A stretch of DNA of 64,000 bases from Rossellomorea marisflavi (GCF_001274775.1 NZ_LGUE01000001.1:838334-902333); one strand, 5' to 3'. Shown: positions 35,435 to 44,259, counted from the stretch's first letter. Program-made: numbers and translations. Notes: generated by a model not told the origin, from the letters alone.

Positions 35435-36691
35435 CTAAAAAGATACCATCTGTTCATAGATGTCATTGGCTTCTTTGAAATAAAAGGCGGCATTTTTATA
35501 TTTCCTCATCCCTTGGTAATATTGACCAAGGAGTGTAGAATACGTCGCATATAAAATCTTCATATCGTGGCGATGGAAAAACGGAAGGGCTTGATCCCTC
35601 ATGAATGGCTCGAACCCGTCCCTGAATCCCTCCGACGCATATCGGTAATAACATAGCTCGTAATATTTAGCAGGATGATGATCCCGTCCGCATAGTGTCA
35701 GGCCGCGATCCAGCCACTCGGTCATTTCCCTTTGCTGATTCAATTTATGATATTCCTTAACGAGGGAGAGGATGGAATACAGCTGACCTTCCGCATCTGT
35801 CCCTTTCAGATCGATGCTCCTCAAAAAGTGACGGATGGCCTCTTGGCTTTCACCGGATAGGGACTTCATATATCCAAGGTTCTGTTCCACCTTGGACCGT
35901 AGGTGGGTATAGCGGATGGTTTCAGAAATATACCCGGCCCATTCATAATGCTTATTGGCCTCATCCAGGGATCCGATCCTCCTGTAGCATATCCCGAGAA
36001 GCAGGTGGACCTCTGCGCATCGTTTCTGGAAATAGACGCTTTGAAATATGTTCAGTGCTTTTTCACCATAGTACAGGGCGAGGCGAAAGTGATTCAAGCG
36101 GGTCTTGACCAGGCTTGACAGATAATATAAATCGGCCCTTTCTTCTTCATTCACCACGTTCCCGGTGACATAGAAGGTTTCGGCTTCTTTCAGTTCATTC
36201 TCCGCCTTGCTGTATTCGTTCATTAGATAATAATAGTTTCCCCGATACTTATGGAAGTAGAATTTCAATAGATCCGTCATGTCAGGATAGCTTTTATGGA
36301 TTGCGTTTAATCGGGCAAGTGCTGCTTTAAGGTCGAGATGGATCAGATCGGCTCGGAAACACAGGATCTGATAGTAGAGATGGGGTGTGAGTTCGTCTAC
36401 GTTATCCAATTGCAATTTGATAGACGTCTTCATTTCGTCTGCTTCGGCTAAAGAATTCCATAAAAGCAGACGATTCCATTTTTCCAGTTTGTTCAGGAGG
36501 ACGCGATGGTCATCCATCAGATTGGAGATTCCCAGTCGTTCACAAAGGAGCTCGATGATTTCCTGTGAAGGGGAAATGGAATTGTTTTCGATTTTCGAAA
36601 GATAGGAAACGGATAAAATCCCCTTTGATAGTTCTTCCTGGGTCAGTTGACGCTTCTGTCGATGAAAGCGGATTTTAGAACCGATGGTCAT
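35435..36691 (-). CDS. NprR/PlcR-like RRNPP quorum-sensing regulator
   Basis: 418-aa cytoplasmic regulator. N-terminal HTH (IGSKIRFHRQKRQLTQEELSK, then SVSYLSKIEN) is very close to the NprR/PlcR type. Residues from about 70 onward are helical repeats of TPR type (for example LALYYGEKALNIFQ and HLLLGICYRRIGSLDEANKHY). In NprR this domain binds the re-imported peptide and may also sequester a phosphorelay protein. Start ATG 36691, 8 nt after GAGGAG; longer frame to 36715 lacks a site. Downstream peptide gene is 11 nt away. Divergent from an M24 peptidase gene, a candidate target by position only. Confidence 0.87.
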   Translation of the reverse strand: MTIGSKIRFHRQKRQLTQEELSKGILSVSYLSKIENNSISPSQEIIELLCERLGISNLMDDHRVLLNKLEKWNRLLLWNSLAEADEMKTSIKLQLDNVDELTPHLYYQILCFRADLIHLDLKAALARLNAIHKSYPDMTDLLKFYFHKYRGNYYYLMNEYSKAENELKEAETFYVTGNVVNEEERADLYYLSSLVKTRLNHFRLALYYGEKALNIFQSVYFQKRCAEVHLLLGICYRRIGSLDEANKHYEWAGYISETIRYTHLRSKVEQNLGYMKSLSGESQEAIRHFLRSIDLKGTDAEGQLYSILSLVKEYHKLNQQREMTEWLDRGLTLCGRDHHPAKYYELCYYRYASEGFRDGFEPFMRDQALPFFHRHDMKILYATYSTLLGQYYQGMRKYKNAAFYFKEANDIYEQMVSF

Positions 36692-36944
36692 ATGATCAGC
36701 TCCTCTTTCCCTCAATGATGCAGGTTCTGGTGATGTATTAGAATGGTATCATAAATGGAGAACAAACGTTTTGAATATTCCTATAATTATATTTTTTCTT
36801 AGGTATTTCGATCCGGGAGGGTGGTCAGTTTAATATTGACGTCCTATTTTCTGGGTGATTGGTACGGCATAAAAGAGGAATTTGACGAAATGTGTAGAAT
36901 CATATGCGATGAAGACTTAATCATAAGATAAAGGGGCGCTGTAG

Positions 36945-38186
36945 ATGAACGAAATGACTTCACATTTCCTTCCGTTGAGAAAGAGGGAAGAGATCACGAA
37001 TAGATGGCTTTTCCACCGTTTGAATACGCTGCTCCCCACCTTGATGAAAAAGCATGGTGTCGGGATGTGGATCACGATCGGGAGGGAGTACCATGAAGAT
37101 CCGGCCCTTCTCACATTATTTCCTTCTGCCGTCGATAGCTCAAGGAGGTTGACAATCCTGGTCTTTACCTTGGAAGGTGGAACCCTGAAGCGCTCCGTCA
37201 TTCATACCAATCCAGAGTTCGAGCCTTTTTATGAGCGGGTGTGGAATCCTGCAGTCGAAGATCAATGGGAGTGCCTGGTCAGGTTGATCAAGGAGAAAGA
37301 TCCCGCGACAATTGCTTTGAATACTTCCGAGGGGTTTGCATCATGTGATGGTCTCACCCATACCCTCCACTCCAAGCTAGCAGATCTGGTTCCTGGATTC
37401 ACCGATCGATTCATCTCCGCGGAACCTCTTTTGATCGAATGGTATTCAACGCGGTCCCAAAAGGAACTGACTGCATATCCTTTCATCGCAGAATCCGCCA
37501 GGGAAATCGCAGAATCCGCCCTTTCCAGGAGTGTCATCCATCCCGGCATCACAACGACCGATGATGTGGTGGAGTGGATCCGCCAAAAGGTGCTGGATCT
37601 CGGATTGAAGACGTCCTTTTATCCTACGGTGGATCTGCAGAGGAAAGGAGCTGCCATGGACCGGATCGAAGGCGAGATCATCAGGCCGGGGGATATCGTC
37701 CACCTCGACTTTGGAATCGAATACCTCGGCCTTGCCACAGATACGCAGCAGCTGGCATATGTTTTATACCCGGATGAAGAACAGCCGCCCCAGGGACTTA
37801 TCTCTGCCTTCAACAAAGCCCTGAGAATGGAAGACATCATCATGGACGAATTGAAACCCGGTGCATCAGGGAATGACGTCTTCCGGAGATCCATGGCAAG
37901 AATGGATGAAGAGGAGCTGAACGGCATGATCTATACGCATCCTGTAGGGGTTCACTGTCATGAAGCCGGTGCCTTGATTGGACTATACGATCTCCAAGGA
38001 CCTGTCCCGATCAAAGGAGAGCTCCAAGTGACCGACCAGACGCTGTATGCACTGGAATTCAACTGCAGGGACTATATCCCGGAGTGGGGGCAGGAGGTGC
38101 CGATCTACCTCGAGGAACCCGTTGGCGTCATCCGCGGGAGGGCCGAGTATATGGCAAAGAGACAAACAGGATTCTATTTAATTTAA
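36945..38186 (+). CDS. M24-family metallopeptidase (Xaa-Pro aminopeptidase-like)
   Basis: 413-aa protein with a creatinase-type N-terminal domain and a C-terminal pita-bread M24 domain. Likely metal ligands are Asp in HLDFGIEYLGLATDTQQ, His in THPVGVHCHEAG, and Glu near the C-terminus in YALEFNC. Members cleave Xaa-Pro peptides or similar; the substrate is unassigned. ATG 36945 behind AAGGGGC. Shares a 253-bp divergent regulatory region with the NprR-like gene, with TTCAAA-N16-TATGAT visible on the regulator's side. Confidence 0.86.
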   Translation: MNEMTSHFLPLRKREEITNRWLFHRLNTLLPTLMKKHGVGMWITIGREYHEDPALLTLFPSAVDSSRRLTILVFTLEGGTLKRSVIHTNPEFEPFYERVWNPAVEDQWECLVRLIKEKDPATIALNTSEGFASCDGLTHTLHSKLADLVPGFTDRFISAEPLLIEWYSTRSQKELTAYPFIAESAREIAESALSRSVIHPGITTTDDVVEWIRQKVLDLGLKTSFYPTVDLQRKGAAMDRIEGEIIRPGDIVHLDFGIEYLGLATDTQQLAYVLYPDEEQPPQGLISAFNKALRMEDIIMDELKPGASGNDVFRRSMARMDEEELNGMIYTHPVGVHCHEAGALIGLYDLQGPVPIKGELQVTDQTLYALEFNCRDYIPEWGQEVPIYLEEPVGVIRGRAEYMAKRQTGFYLI

Positions 38187-38212
38187 TCTCCATCATTCTT
38201 CCGGAGCAGATA

Positions 38213-38221
38213 TGCTATAAT
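38213..38221 (+). promoter_or_regulatory. Extended -10 promoter of the ypuA-like gene
   Basis: TGCTATAAT; a leader of about 105 nt precedes the start codon. Confidence 0.6.
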
Positions 38222-38271
38222 GTTGAAAGTTCCTGTAACCTCATGGAGGGGGAACACGTCTTATAGTAAGA

Positions 38272-38305
38272 GTCACCCATGCACAAGGGGGAGGCATGGA
38301 GTGAC
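38272..38305 (+). other. Leader hairpin upstream of the ypuA-like gene
   Basis: GTCACCCATGC pairs with GCATGG-a-GTGAC (11 bp, one bulge) around a G-rich 11-nt loop (ACAAGGGGGAG). It has no U-run, so it is not a terminator. It lies in the 5' leader 28 nt before the start codon. Function unknown. Confidence 0.5.
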
Positions 38306-38333
38306 GGAGCGAAATGACAAGAGGAGAATGAGC

Positions 38334-39263
38334 ATGAAAAAGAAATTTATAATGTTTGTAACAGCCGCCCTGATGATGACAACGGTACAGACGAGTGCAT
38401 TTGCTTCCGATAATTCCAAAGACAAAGATAGTATTAACGAGAAATTCGGTGTGCCCATCGTTGTGTACGGTGAAACACTGACAGCCGACCAGAAAAAAGA
38501 GGTTCAGCGGGAACTAGGGATCGATGCTGACACAGATGTGGAGGAGTTTGTCGCCAACGGAGACGATCTTGTCAAGTACATCGAAGGGGAAAACCGCAAT
38601 GCCCGTATGTTTTCTTCTGCAAAGATCACAAGGGTTGAAAAAGGTGAAGGCCTCAATGTGGAAATCGTCACTCCATCCAACATCACCGAGGTGACGGATA
38701 CGATGTATGCCAATGCCCTGTTAACCGCCGGGGTAGAGAATGCTGTCGTCGAAGTCGCATCTCCAGTGAAAGTCAGCGGTCATTCTGCCCTGGTAGGTAT
38801 CTATAAGGCCTACGATGAGAGCGGTGAAGAGCTAGACACCGTCCGCATGGAGGTGGCCAACGAAGAACTGAATGTCGCAACTGAAATCGCAAAGGATTCT
38901 GGTGTGGATAAAGAAGAGATCAGTCAGCTCCTGACCGAAATCAAAAAAGAAATCGCGGAGCAGAACCCTGCGACAAAAGAAGAAGTGGAGCAGATTGTCG
39001 AGGAAAAGCTGAAAACATTGAAAATCGAGTTATCACCCGAGGATCGTCAACTTCTCATCGATCTGTTTGAAAAGATGCGTTCCCTTGATATCGATTTTGA
39101 TAATGTCCAGCAGCAGCTTGAGGATCTGACGAAGGACATCCAGTCCAAGATCAAGGATATTGTGCAGGATGAAGGACTCGGGCAGAAGATATCCGACTTC
39201 TTCACCGGACTGATTGAAGCCATCGGGAACTTCTTCAAGTCCATTAAAGGTTGGTTCAGCTGA
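38334..39263 (+). CDS. ypuA: DUF1002 secreted protein (YpuA-like)
   Basis: 309-aa exported protein. Signal peptide (KKKFIMFVTAALMMTT, cleavage after about AFA), then the DUF1002 region (FGVPIVVYGETLTADQKKEV, ALVGIYKAYDESG), and a Glu/Lys-rich helical C-terminus ending SFFKSIKGWFS-like (FFKSIKGWFS). YpuA belongs to the cell-envelope stress set in B. subtilis; its activity is unknown. Start ATG 38334 gives 7-nt spacing to AGAGGAG; the ATG at 38328 is too close. Terminator follows. Confidence 0.87.
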   Translation: MKKKFIMFVTAALMMTTVQTSAFASDNSKDKDSINEKFGVPIVVYGETLTADQKKEVQRELGIDADTDVEEFVANGDDLVKYIEGENRNARMFSSAKITRVEKGEGLNVEIVTPSNITEVTDTMYANALLTAGVENAVVEVASPVKVSGHSALVGIYKAYDESGEELDTVRMEVANEELNVATEIAKDSGVDKEEISQLLTEIKKEIAEQNPATKEEVEQIVEEKLKTLKIELSPEDRQLLIDLFEKMRSLDIDFDNVQQQLEDLTKDIQSKIKDIVQDEGLGQKISDFFTGLIEAIGNFFKSIKGWFS

Positions 39264-39291
39264 TCCTTTTCTCACCTGTAGAAGAATGAAG

Positions 39292-39331
39292 AACATGGCC
39301 AAATCAATTTTTGATTTGGCCATGTTTTTTC
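39292..39331 (+). terminator. Terminator of the ypuA-like gene
   Basis: AACATGGCCAAATCAA pairs over 16 bp with TTGATTTGGCCATGTT across a 3-nt loop, then TTTT. Confidence 0.93.
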
Positions 39332-39498
39332 ATTTGTCATTGATGAATGTTTCATGCATGATCCCCTAGGAAAAGATGTGTGCAGACGTTATTCAGTGGC
39401 AATCTTTTTGCAGGGGGAGGAATGGATATGAAAAGGGATGTAGAAAAAGGGGCGGGCTGTTCCTAGGAAACGTAGAGTGAGATTTGATGGGGGAATCT

Positions 39499-39657
39499 AT
39501 GAATAAGGTCATGCAACAGGCAAAGACTTCTTTACAAATGGAAGGTTAGATTATAGAAGGTCAGCACTCAGGACTGGTTCGAAAGGTATTGGAAGGTGCG
39601 TTGTCTGAAGAAGAGTTCGCTAAAGCTGTATTAAGTGTAGTTCGAAATAAGTCGTAA
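39499..39657 (+). pseudogene. Decayed antitoxin-like small gene with in-frame TAG
   Basis: From ATG 39499 (behind GGGGGAATCT) the frame reads MNKVMQQAKTSLQMEG, then TAG (39547-39549), then continues in frame as IIEGQHSGLVRKVLEGALSE and 15 more residues to TAA 39655. Restoring one base (TTG to TAG would do it) gives a 52-residue protein with the EG-x(7-9)-LV-x-x-xLxG-x-xxxEEF layout of VbhA-like antitoxins. No Fic or other toxin gene adjoins it. Bases 39332-39498 and 39658-39761 hold no recognisable gene. The family match is by pattern only. Confidence 0.5.
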
Positions 39658-39761
39658 GTGCGTTGCTTATTTGTAAACATAATGTATGGATTTTTTAAGT
39701 GGGGGATCAAGCATGTTGTTTCCTTTTGATTAGGGATGGAGGGGAGAAGGGGTCGTTCCGT

Positions 39762-39880
39762 TTCGCTGCGGCCACCCGCTTTCCATGGGGCGTGCGGTGA
39801 GCCGCTTCGGCAAGCCTGCAGGGTCTCACCCTGCCCGCTTTTCCCATAGGAGTCGGGTGGCCTCCGCTACACTGCACTGA
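39762..39880 (-). repeat. Structured repeat copy E
   Basis: On the minus strand: GCGGAGGCCACCCGACTCC, a central GTGAGACC...GGCTCACCG stem-loop, and GGAAAGCGGGTGGCCGCAGC. Outer stem GGCCACCCG/CGGGTGGCC is perfect. It is the same family as copies at 62.5 and 62.8 kb. Confidence 0.8.
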
Positions 39881-40022
39881 GTGCTTTTTAAGACGTGGTA
39901 GCTAATGTTAATGAGAAAGATCATTTCATTATGATGATAAGTAGAGGTAGCAATACTGTTTATCATGTCAGGCTAAAGTTCAAATGAATGACTCTATAGT
40001 CAGATCGAATATCACCTTGATT

Positions 40023-40160
40023 AAAACCACAGAGTGAATTGAAGCGGAGGGCGCTTGACTCCAGCGGAAAAGGAGGAGTGGCGAGACCCCGCATGCACGA
40101 GGAGGCTTGCCGCCCTCCCCGCAGGAAAGCAAAGCGCCTGCAGCGAAAAGGAGCGCTCCT
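40023..40160 (+). repeat. Structured repeat copy B
   Basis: Starts AAAACCACAGAGTG, then GCGGAGGGCGCTTGACTCC, inner arms GGCGAG/CTTGCC, and GGAAAGCAAAGCGCCTGCAGC. Near-identical to copy C, which lies about 270 bp downstream in the same orientation. Confidence 0.8.
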
Positions 40161-40289
40161 ATGCCTTTTGCACACGTGTGAAGAACAAGTATCGCTACTG
40201 CGAGCCAATAAGACCAATGCATAACTTAAAAACCGGACGCCATGAGTGCCGAATGTCTGGATCCTTGTCAATTACCACTCATATCGGCA

Positions 40290-40424
40290 TTAAAACCACA
40301 GAGTGGATTGAAGCGGAGGGCGCTTGACTCCAGCGGAAAAGGAGGAGTGGGGAGACCCCGCAGGCACGAGGAGGCTTGCCGCCCTCCCCGCAGGAAAGCA
40401 AGCGCCTGCAGCGGAAAGGAACGG
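40290..40424 (+). repeat. Structured repeat copy C
   Basis: Direct near-duplicate of copy B; outer stem GGCGCTTG/CAAGCGCC is perfect. The sequence between B and C (40161-40289) and after C to 40595 holds no credible gene. Confidence 0.8.
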
Positions 40425-40595
40425 ACCTATACCTTTATATATTAATGTAGAATAAACCATTTAAACAGAGAAAATATCACTCAAAACAGACTGTGTTTTT
40501 TAACGTACCGATATAGAAAAGCCGTCACCTTACCGATCGACATGTTTGAATCCCTGTTCATAAACACCATAGCCCCAAGGACACCATAGAACAGA

Positions 40596-40634
40596 ATTCA
40601 AAAAACAAGCTGCCGGATACCGGCAGCTTGTTGG
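40596..40634 (-). terminator. Terminator of the two-component operon
   Basis: AACAAGCTGCCGG-tat-CCGGCAGCTTGTT followed by TTTT on the minus strand; 13-bp perfect stem, about 90 bp after the kinase stop. Confidence 0.88.
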
Positions 40635-40724
40635 ATTTAAGAAACATAGTGTTTTTCGCTAAATCCAGGCATTTTATCAGTCTATCCTTTTCGAACGAAC
40701 ATGTTCAATGGCGAGCCATTAAAT

Positions 40725-42128
40725 TCAAAGCTTCAATAAAGGAATCTTCACCGTCACCGTTGTCCCCACACCTTCCTCACTCTCTATTTGCAGAGAGCCG
40801 CCGTGTCGGTGAAGAATCTCTTTGGCAATCGAGAGGCCGAGACCATAGCCTCCGGAGTTTCGCGTGCGTGAGAGGTCGGAACGATAGAATCGCTCCCCGA
40901 TTCTCGGAATCGAGGATGATGGGATGCCGATTCCATGATCACGTATGGTGATGAGGGCTTCATCTCCTTGCCTCGACGAGCGCAGGATGATTTTTCCTTG
41001 AGGTTTTGAGTACTTAATGGCATTGTCCAATACATTATAGACAACCTGACGGATCCGATCGGGATCTCCATTGATGATCGTTTCTTCGTCCAAAGATTTC
41101 TCCAGTACAAGATCCTTCTCGCGTGCATGGGGCTGGACCAGAGAAAGTGTGTCGGACAGCAGCTCTGAGAGGACAATCGGTTCGAATTCCAGGTGAGAGG
41201 ATGAATCCTCCAATTTATTGAGTTCGAGAAGCTCATTGATCAGCTTCTGCATCCGGATGCTTTCTTTCTGGATCAATTTTAAGCTTTCCTCCGCATCGTC
41301 CGGATCCGTATGGACTTTATCCATGAGAACAGCCGTATATCCTCCGATATAGGTGAGGGGGGTCCTGAGCTCGTGTGCAACATTCGATAAGAACTGTCTT
41401 TTCCGCTCTTCTTGGTTTTCAAGGGAGTCGACCATATGATTGAAGGTCCGCCCGAGTTCGCTCATTTCATCATTCCTCGACACATCGAGTCTTTGGGAGA
41501 AGTCCCCGTTTGCGACCCTGTTGGAGAATGCTTTCATCTCTTTGACTGGTTTGAAAAGCGACCCGAGCGTCGACTGGATGATAACAAACAAGAGGAAATA
41601 GAACATTGTTCCTGCCAACACGAGAATCGGGATCCCTTTTTGGAACACTTCAGTCATCTCGGCCAAAGGGATATAGATGTAGATATAGCCCATATGACGT
41701 TCTTCATTCATGAGGGGGAACACTGCCCCGACGATATCCCGATCAAATTCCTTTACGTACCCTTCTTTCATGATATGCTGTCCCTGATCAAGAAGAGCCG
41801 TATCTTCCTTGGATAGGAGGGGCTCACCATCTACCTTATAGGGGAAGTTCTCCTTTAATTCATGGAGGCTGTCCACCACATCGACTTTATAGGGGGAGAT
41901 GACGTTGTACCAGAGGATCTTATCTTTGATATCCCCACTCACTTCTCCGTAGTGATAATGAGCCGTCGTCCGTTCCCCTTGATAGAGGATCGATTCCTTC
42001 ATCGTCCCGATATACAGGTCCTTATAAAGAAAATGCATGAAAAGGAAGGAAAACAGAATGGTGAAAAGGAGACTAAGAAGGAGAAGCATGGAAACCTTTT
42101 TATTCAGTGTCCAAGAGCGCTTTTTCAA
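40725..42128 (-). CDS. Sensor histidine kinase (HAMP, HisKA, HATPase)
   Basis: 467-aa membrane kinase. Helices at about 12-32 and 165-187 frame an extracytoplasmic sensor domain. HAMP is near 190-240, and the phospho-acceptor is His252 in NVAHELRTPLTYIGG. N box NVLDNAIKYS, G1 DHGIGIP and G2 GGYGLGLSIAKEI follow. Its ATG overlaps the regulator stop (ATGA). The signal is not deducible, and no neighbouring transporter indicates one. Confidence 0.92.
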   Translation of the reverse strand: MKKRSWTLNKKVSMLLLLSLLFTILFSFLFMHFLYKDLYIGTMKESILYQGERTTAHYHYGEVSGDIKDKILWYNVISPYKVDVVDSLHELKENFPYKVDGEPLLSKEDTALLDQGQHIMKEGYVKEFDRDIVGAVFPLMNEERHMGYIYIYIPLAEMTEVFQKGIPILVLAGTMFYFLLFVIIQSTLGSLFKPVKEMKAFSNRVANGDFSQRLDVSRNDEMSELGRTFNHMVDSLENQEERKRQFLSNVAHELRTPLTYIGGYTAVLMDKVHTDPDDAEESLKLIQKESIRMQKLINELLELNKLEDSSSHLEFEPIVLSELLSDTLSLVQPHAREKDLVLEKSLDEETIINGDPDRIRQVVYNVLDNAIKYSKPQGKIILRSSRQGDEALITIRDHGIGIPSSSIPRIGERFYRSDLSRTRNSGGYGLGLSIAKEILHRHGGSLQIESEEGVGTTVTVKIPLLKL

Positions 42129-42811
42129 GGCCTTGCCTCGAATTTATACCCCAGACCCCAAACGGTTTTGATCAGCATTCCATGGTCCTTCAGCTTTAAT
42201 CTCAGTGTCTTGATGTGGGTGTCCACGGTCCTGTCGCTTCCCTCATAATCACTGCCCCAGATTTTGTCGAGAAGCTGATCCCGTTTGTAGACGCGGTCTT
42301 CATTGCGGGCGAGGTACAAAAAGAGCTCATATTCTTTGAGAGTGAGACGGGGGGATAGTTCTTCCACCGTGACGGTTCTGGATGCCAGATTGAAGGAGAC
42401 GGGACCATAGGTTTCCGACATGGCATGATTGTTCACCTTCAGGCCGTATGACCTCCTGAGGATACCTTCCACCCTTGCCAGAAGTTCTTCTGCATGGAAG
42501 GGCTTGACCATATAGTCGTCTCCGCCGAGCTTCAGTCCCTTCACTTTATCCATATCGTCCCCTTTGGCAGAAAGGAAGATGAAAGGAACCTCGCTCGTCT
42601 TCCGTACCTCTGCAAGGAGTTCATATCCGTCCATAAAAGGCATCATGATGTCGACGATCATCATATCGATGGGATTCTCCTTCAGAAGCGAAAGCGCCTC
42701 GATTCCATTTTCTGCTTCAAAGCAATCATAGTGTTCTTTATGTAAATAAAGCTTAATCAGTTTTCTCATCGGTGCCTCATCGTCCACGATAAGGATCTTC
42801 CATCGTTTCAT
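42125..42811 (-). CDS. OmpR-family response regulator
   Basis: 228-aa partner of the overlapping kinase. Receiver with acidic pocket at VDDE, phospho-acceptor Asp54 (VDIMMPFMDG) and Lys in DDYMVKPF, then an OmpR/PhoB winged helix (RLTLKEYELF, SDRTVDTHIKTLRLKL, VWGLGYKFE). Start ATG 42811 behind AAGGAGAGATGTTTG; the longer frame to 42835 lacks a site. Promoter operon order is regulator then kinase. Confidence 0.94.
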   Translation of the reverse strand: MKRWKILIVDDEAPMRKLIKLYLHKEHYDCFEAENGIEALSLLKENPIDMMIVDIMMPFMDGYELLAEVRKTSEVPFIFLSAKGDDMDKVKGLKLGGDDYMVKPFHAEELLARVEGILRRSYGLKVNNHAMSETYGPVSFNLASRTVTVEELSPRLTLKEYELFLYLARNEDRVYKRDQLLDKIWGSDYEGSDRTVDTHIKTLRLKLKDHGMLIKTVWGLGYKFEARP

Positions 42812-42896
42812 CAAACATCTCTCCTTATGGCACATTCCTACTTACCCATTATAAGACAAATTGGTGAAACTTTTATGTGTATCGGGCTGAAAGATG

Positions 42897-42926
42897 AAAA
42901 AATCCCCGGGGGTTTGCCCCGGGGAT
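42897..42926 (-). terminator. Terminator of the YtxH-like gene
   Basis: ATCCCCGGGG-caaac-CCCCGGGGAT, then TTTTT on the minus strand. Confidence 0.9.
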
Positions 42927-42929
42927 GCT

Positions 42930-43187
42930 TCAATGCTGTTTGGTTTCGTTAAAATATTGTACAGACGTCATCGCGCCTTCACTCACCATCTTGTTGTCCT
43001 CGACATTCTGAGGGTGAGGGACCCCGCCTTTGTCAACGATGTCGCGGCTCTTCTTTTTGATCTTCGTGACGATTCCGTGCCTGATGTTATGAAGCTGATT
43101 CCGTTTTTCTTTGGATGAAAGCAGCCATCCGATGGATCCTGCCGTCACGGTTGCTCCTACGAGAAATGTTTTATTGATTTTCATCAT
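42930..43187 (-). CDS. YtxH-like small membrane protein
   Basis: 85-aa protein with one N-terminal hydrophobic helix (FLVGATVTAGSIGWLLSS) directly followed by a basic segment KEKRNQ and a polar tail. That is the general layout of YtxH-type proteins, although sequence support is limited. ATG 43187 behind GGAGGAGATCG, with an adjacent second ATG. Unknown function; single gene with terminator. Confidence 0.6.
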   Translation of the reverse strand: MMKINKTFLVGATVTAGSIGWLLSSKEKRNQLHNIRHGIVTKIKKKSRDIVDKGGVPHPQNVEDNKMVSEGAMTSVQYFNETKQH

Positions 43188-43320
43188 CGATCTCCTCCTT
43201 GGGGTTTATCTTGTTTGGGGTATCTTTTCCCCTGACTCATAAAGTTAAACGTCAGCCATGGACAAAAGCATGGTTTTGAAAGAAAATATTAGCAGGAACA
43301 GTGAAGGGAGAGATAAAAGG

Positions 43321-44196
43321 ATGGAGATAAAAAATCAAAAGATCGGGTTCATCGGAACAGGCGTTATGGGAAAAAGCATGGCACGCCATCTGCTGAAAGC
43401 AGGCTATGAGGTGCTGATTTATACAAGAACGCGTTCCAAGGCAGACGATCTCCTCGAGGAAGGTGCAGTCTGGGTGGAAAACCCAGCAGGGGTCGCCAAG
43501 GAAGCCGACATTGTGATGACCATGGTAGGGTATCCCTCCGATGTGGAGGAGCTTTATCTCGGGAAAGGAGCCATCCTTGAAAACATGAAGGAAGGAACCA
43601 TTGCCATCGATTTCACCACCTCTTCACCAAAGCTTGCTGAGACCATTTTCATGGAAGCGAAAACACGTGGTATACATAGTTTGGACGCACCCGTGTCCGG
43701 TGGTGATATCGGTGCCCAAAATGGCAGCTTATCCATCATGGTGGGAGGAGATGAGGAAACGTTTGAATCCGTACGGCCGATTTTTGAAATCCTGGGATCG
43801 AATGTGGTCCTCCAAGGTAAGGCTGGTGCGGGTCAGCACACGAAAATGTGCAACCAGATCACCATCGCCTCGAATATGATCGGGGTGAGCGAAGCATTGT
43901 TGTACGCAAAAAAATCGGGACTCGACCCCGATAAGGTCCTCAGTAGCATCACGACCGGTGCAGCAGGCAGCTGGTCTCTGAGCAACCTTGTTCCCCGGAT
44001 GATAAAGGGTGACTTTGCCCCAGGCTTCTATGTAAAGCATTTTATTAAGGATTTGAAGATAGCCCTTGATTCTGCTTCTGAAATGGACATGCGCACACCA
44101 GGACTGGAGCTTGCTCTAAGCCTTTATGAGGAACTGGCTGCACTTGGTGAAGGTGATAGCGGGACACAGGCCTTGATCAAAGTCCTTGAGCGCTGA
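43321..44196 (+). CDS. 3-hydroxyisobutyrate dehydrogenase-family oxidoreductase (YkwC-like)
   Basis: NAD(P)-dependent beta-hydroxyacid dehydrogenase, 291 aa. Rossmann motif IGFIGTGVMGKSMARHLL, substrate-binding signature DAPVSGGDIGAQNGSLSIMVGG, and the catalytic Lys region GQHTKMCNQI (Lys near 172). The true substrate (hydroxyisobutyrate, tartronate semialdehyde or other) is not set by sequence. Start ATG 43321 is chosen because family members begin a few residues before the Rossmann strand; the frame is open to 43258. Confidence 0.87.
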   Translation: MEIKNQKIGFIGTGVMGKSMARHLLKAGYEVLIYTRTRSKADDLLEEGAVWVENPAGVAKEADIVMTMVGYPSDVEELYLGKGAILENMKEGTIAIDFTTSSPKLAETIFMEAKTRGIHSLDAPVSGGDIGAQNGSLSIMVGGDEETFESVRPIFEILGSNVVLQGKAGAGQHTKMCNQITIASNMIGVSEALLYAKKSGLDPDKVLSSITTGAAGSWSLSNLVPRMIKGDFAPGFYVKHFIKDLKIALDSASEMDMRTPGLELALSLYEELAALGEGDSGTQALIKVLER

Positions 44197-44259
44197 AGTT
44201 GCAACAATGAACGGAATGATCGACAATGTACATGAAACTATTTTTAGTGAGGTGTTACG

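Noticed and set aside
40055..40327. 90-codon ORF across repeats B and C
   Set aside because: It is built from repeat sequence and lacks a ribosome site; a similar ORF in copy G (62773-62967) is equally repeat-derived.
39762..40424. CRISPR array
   Set aside because: The repeats are over 100 bp, palindromic, in both orientations and irregularly spaced, with no cas genes.
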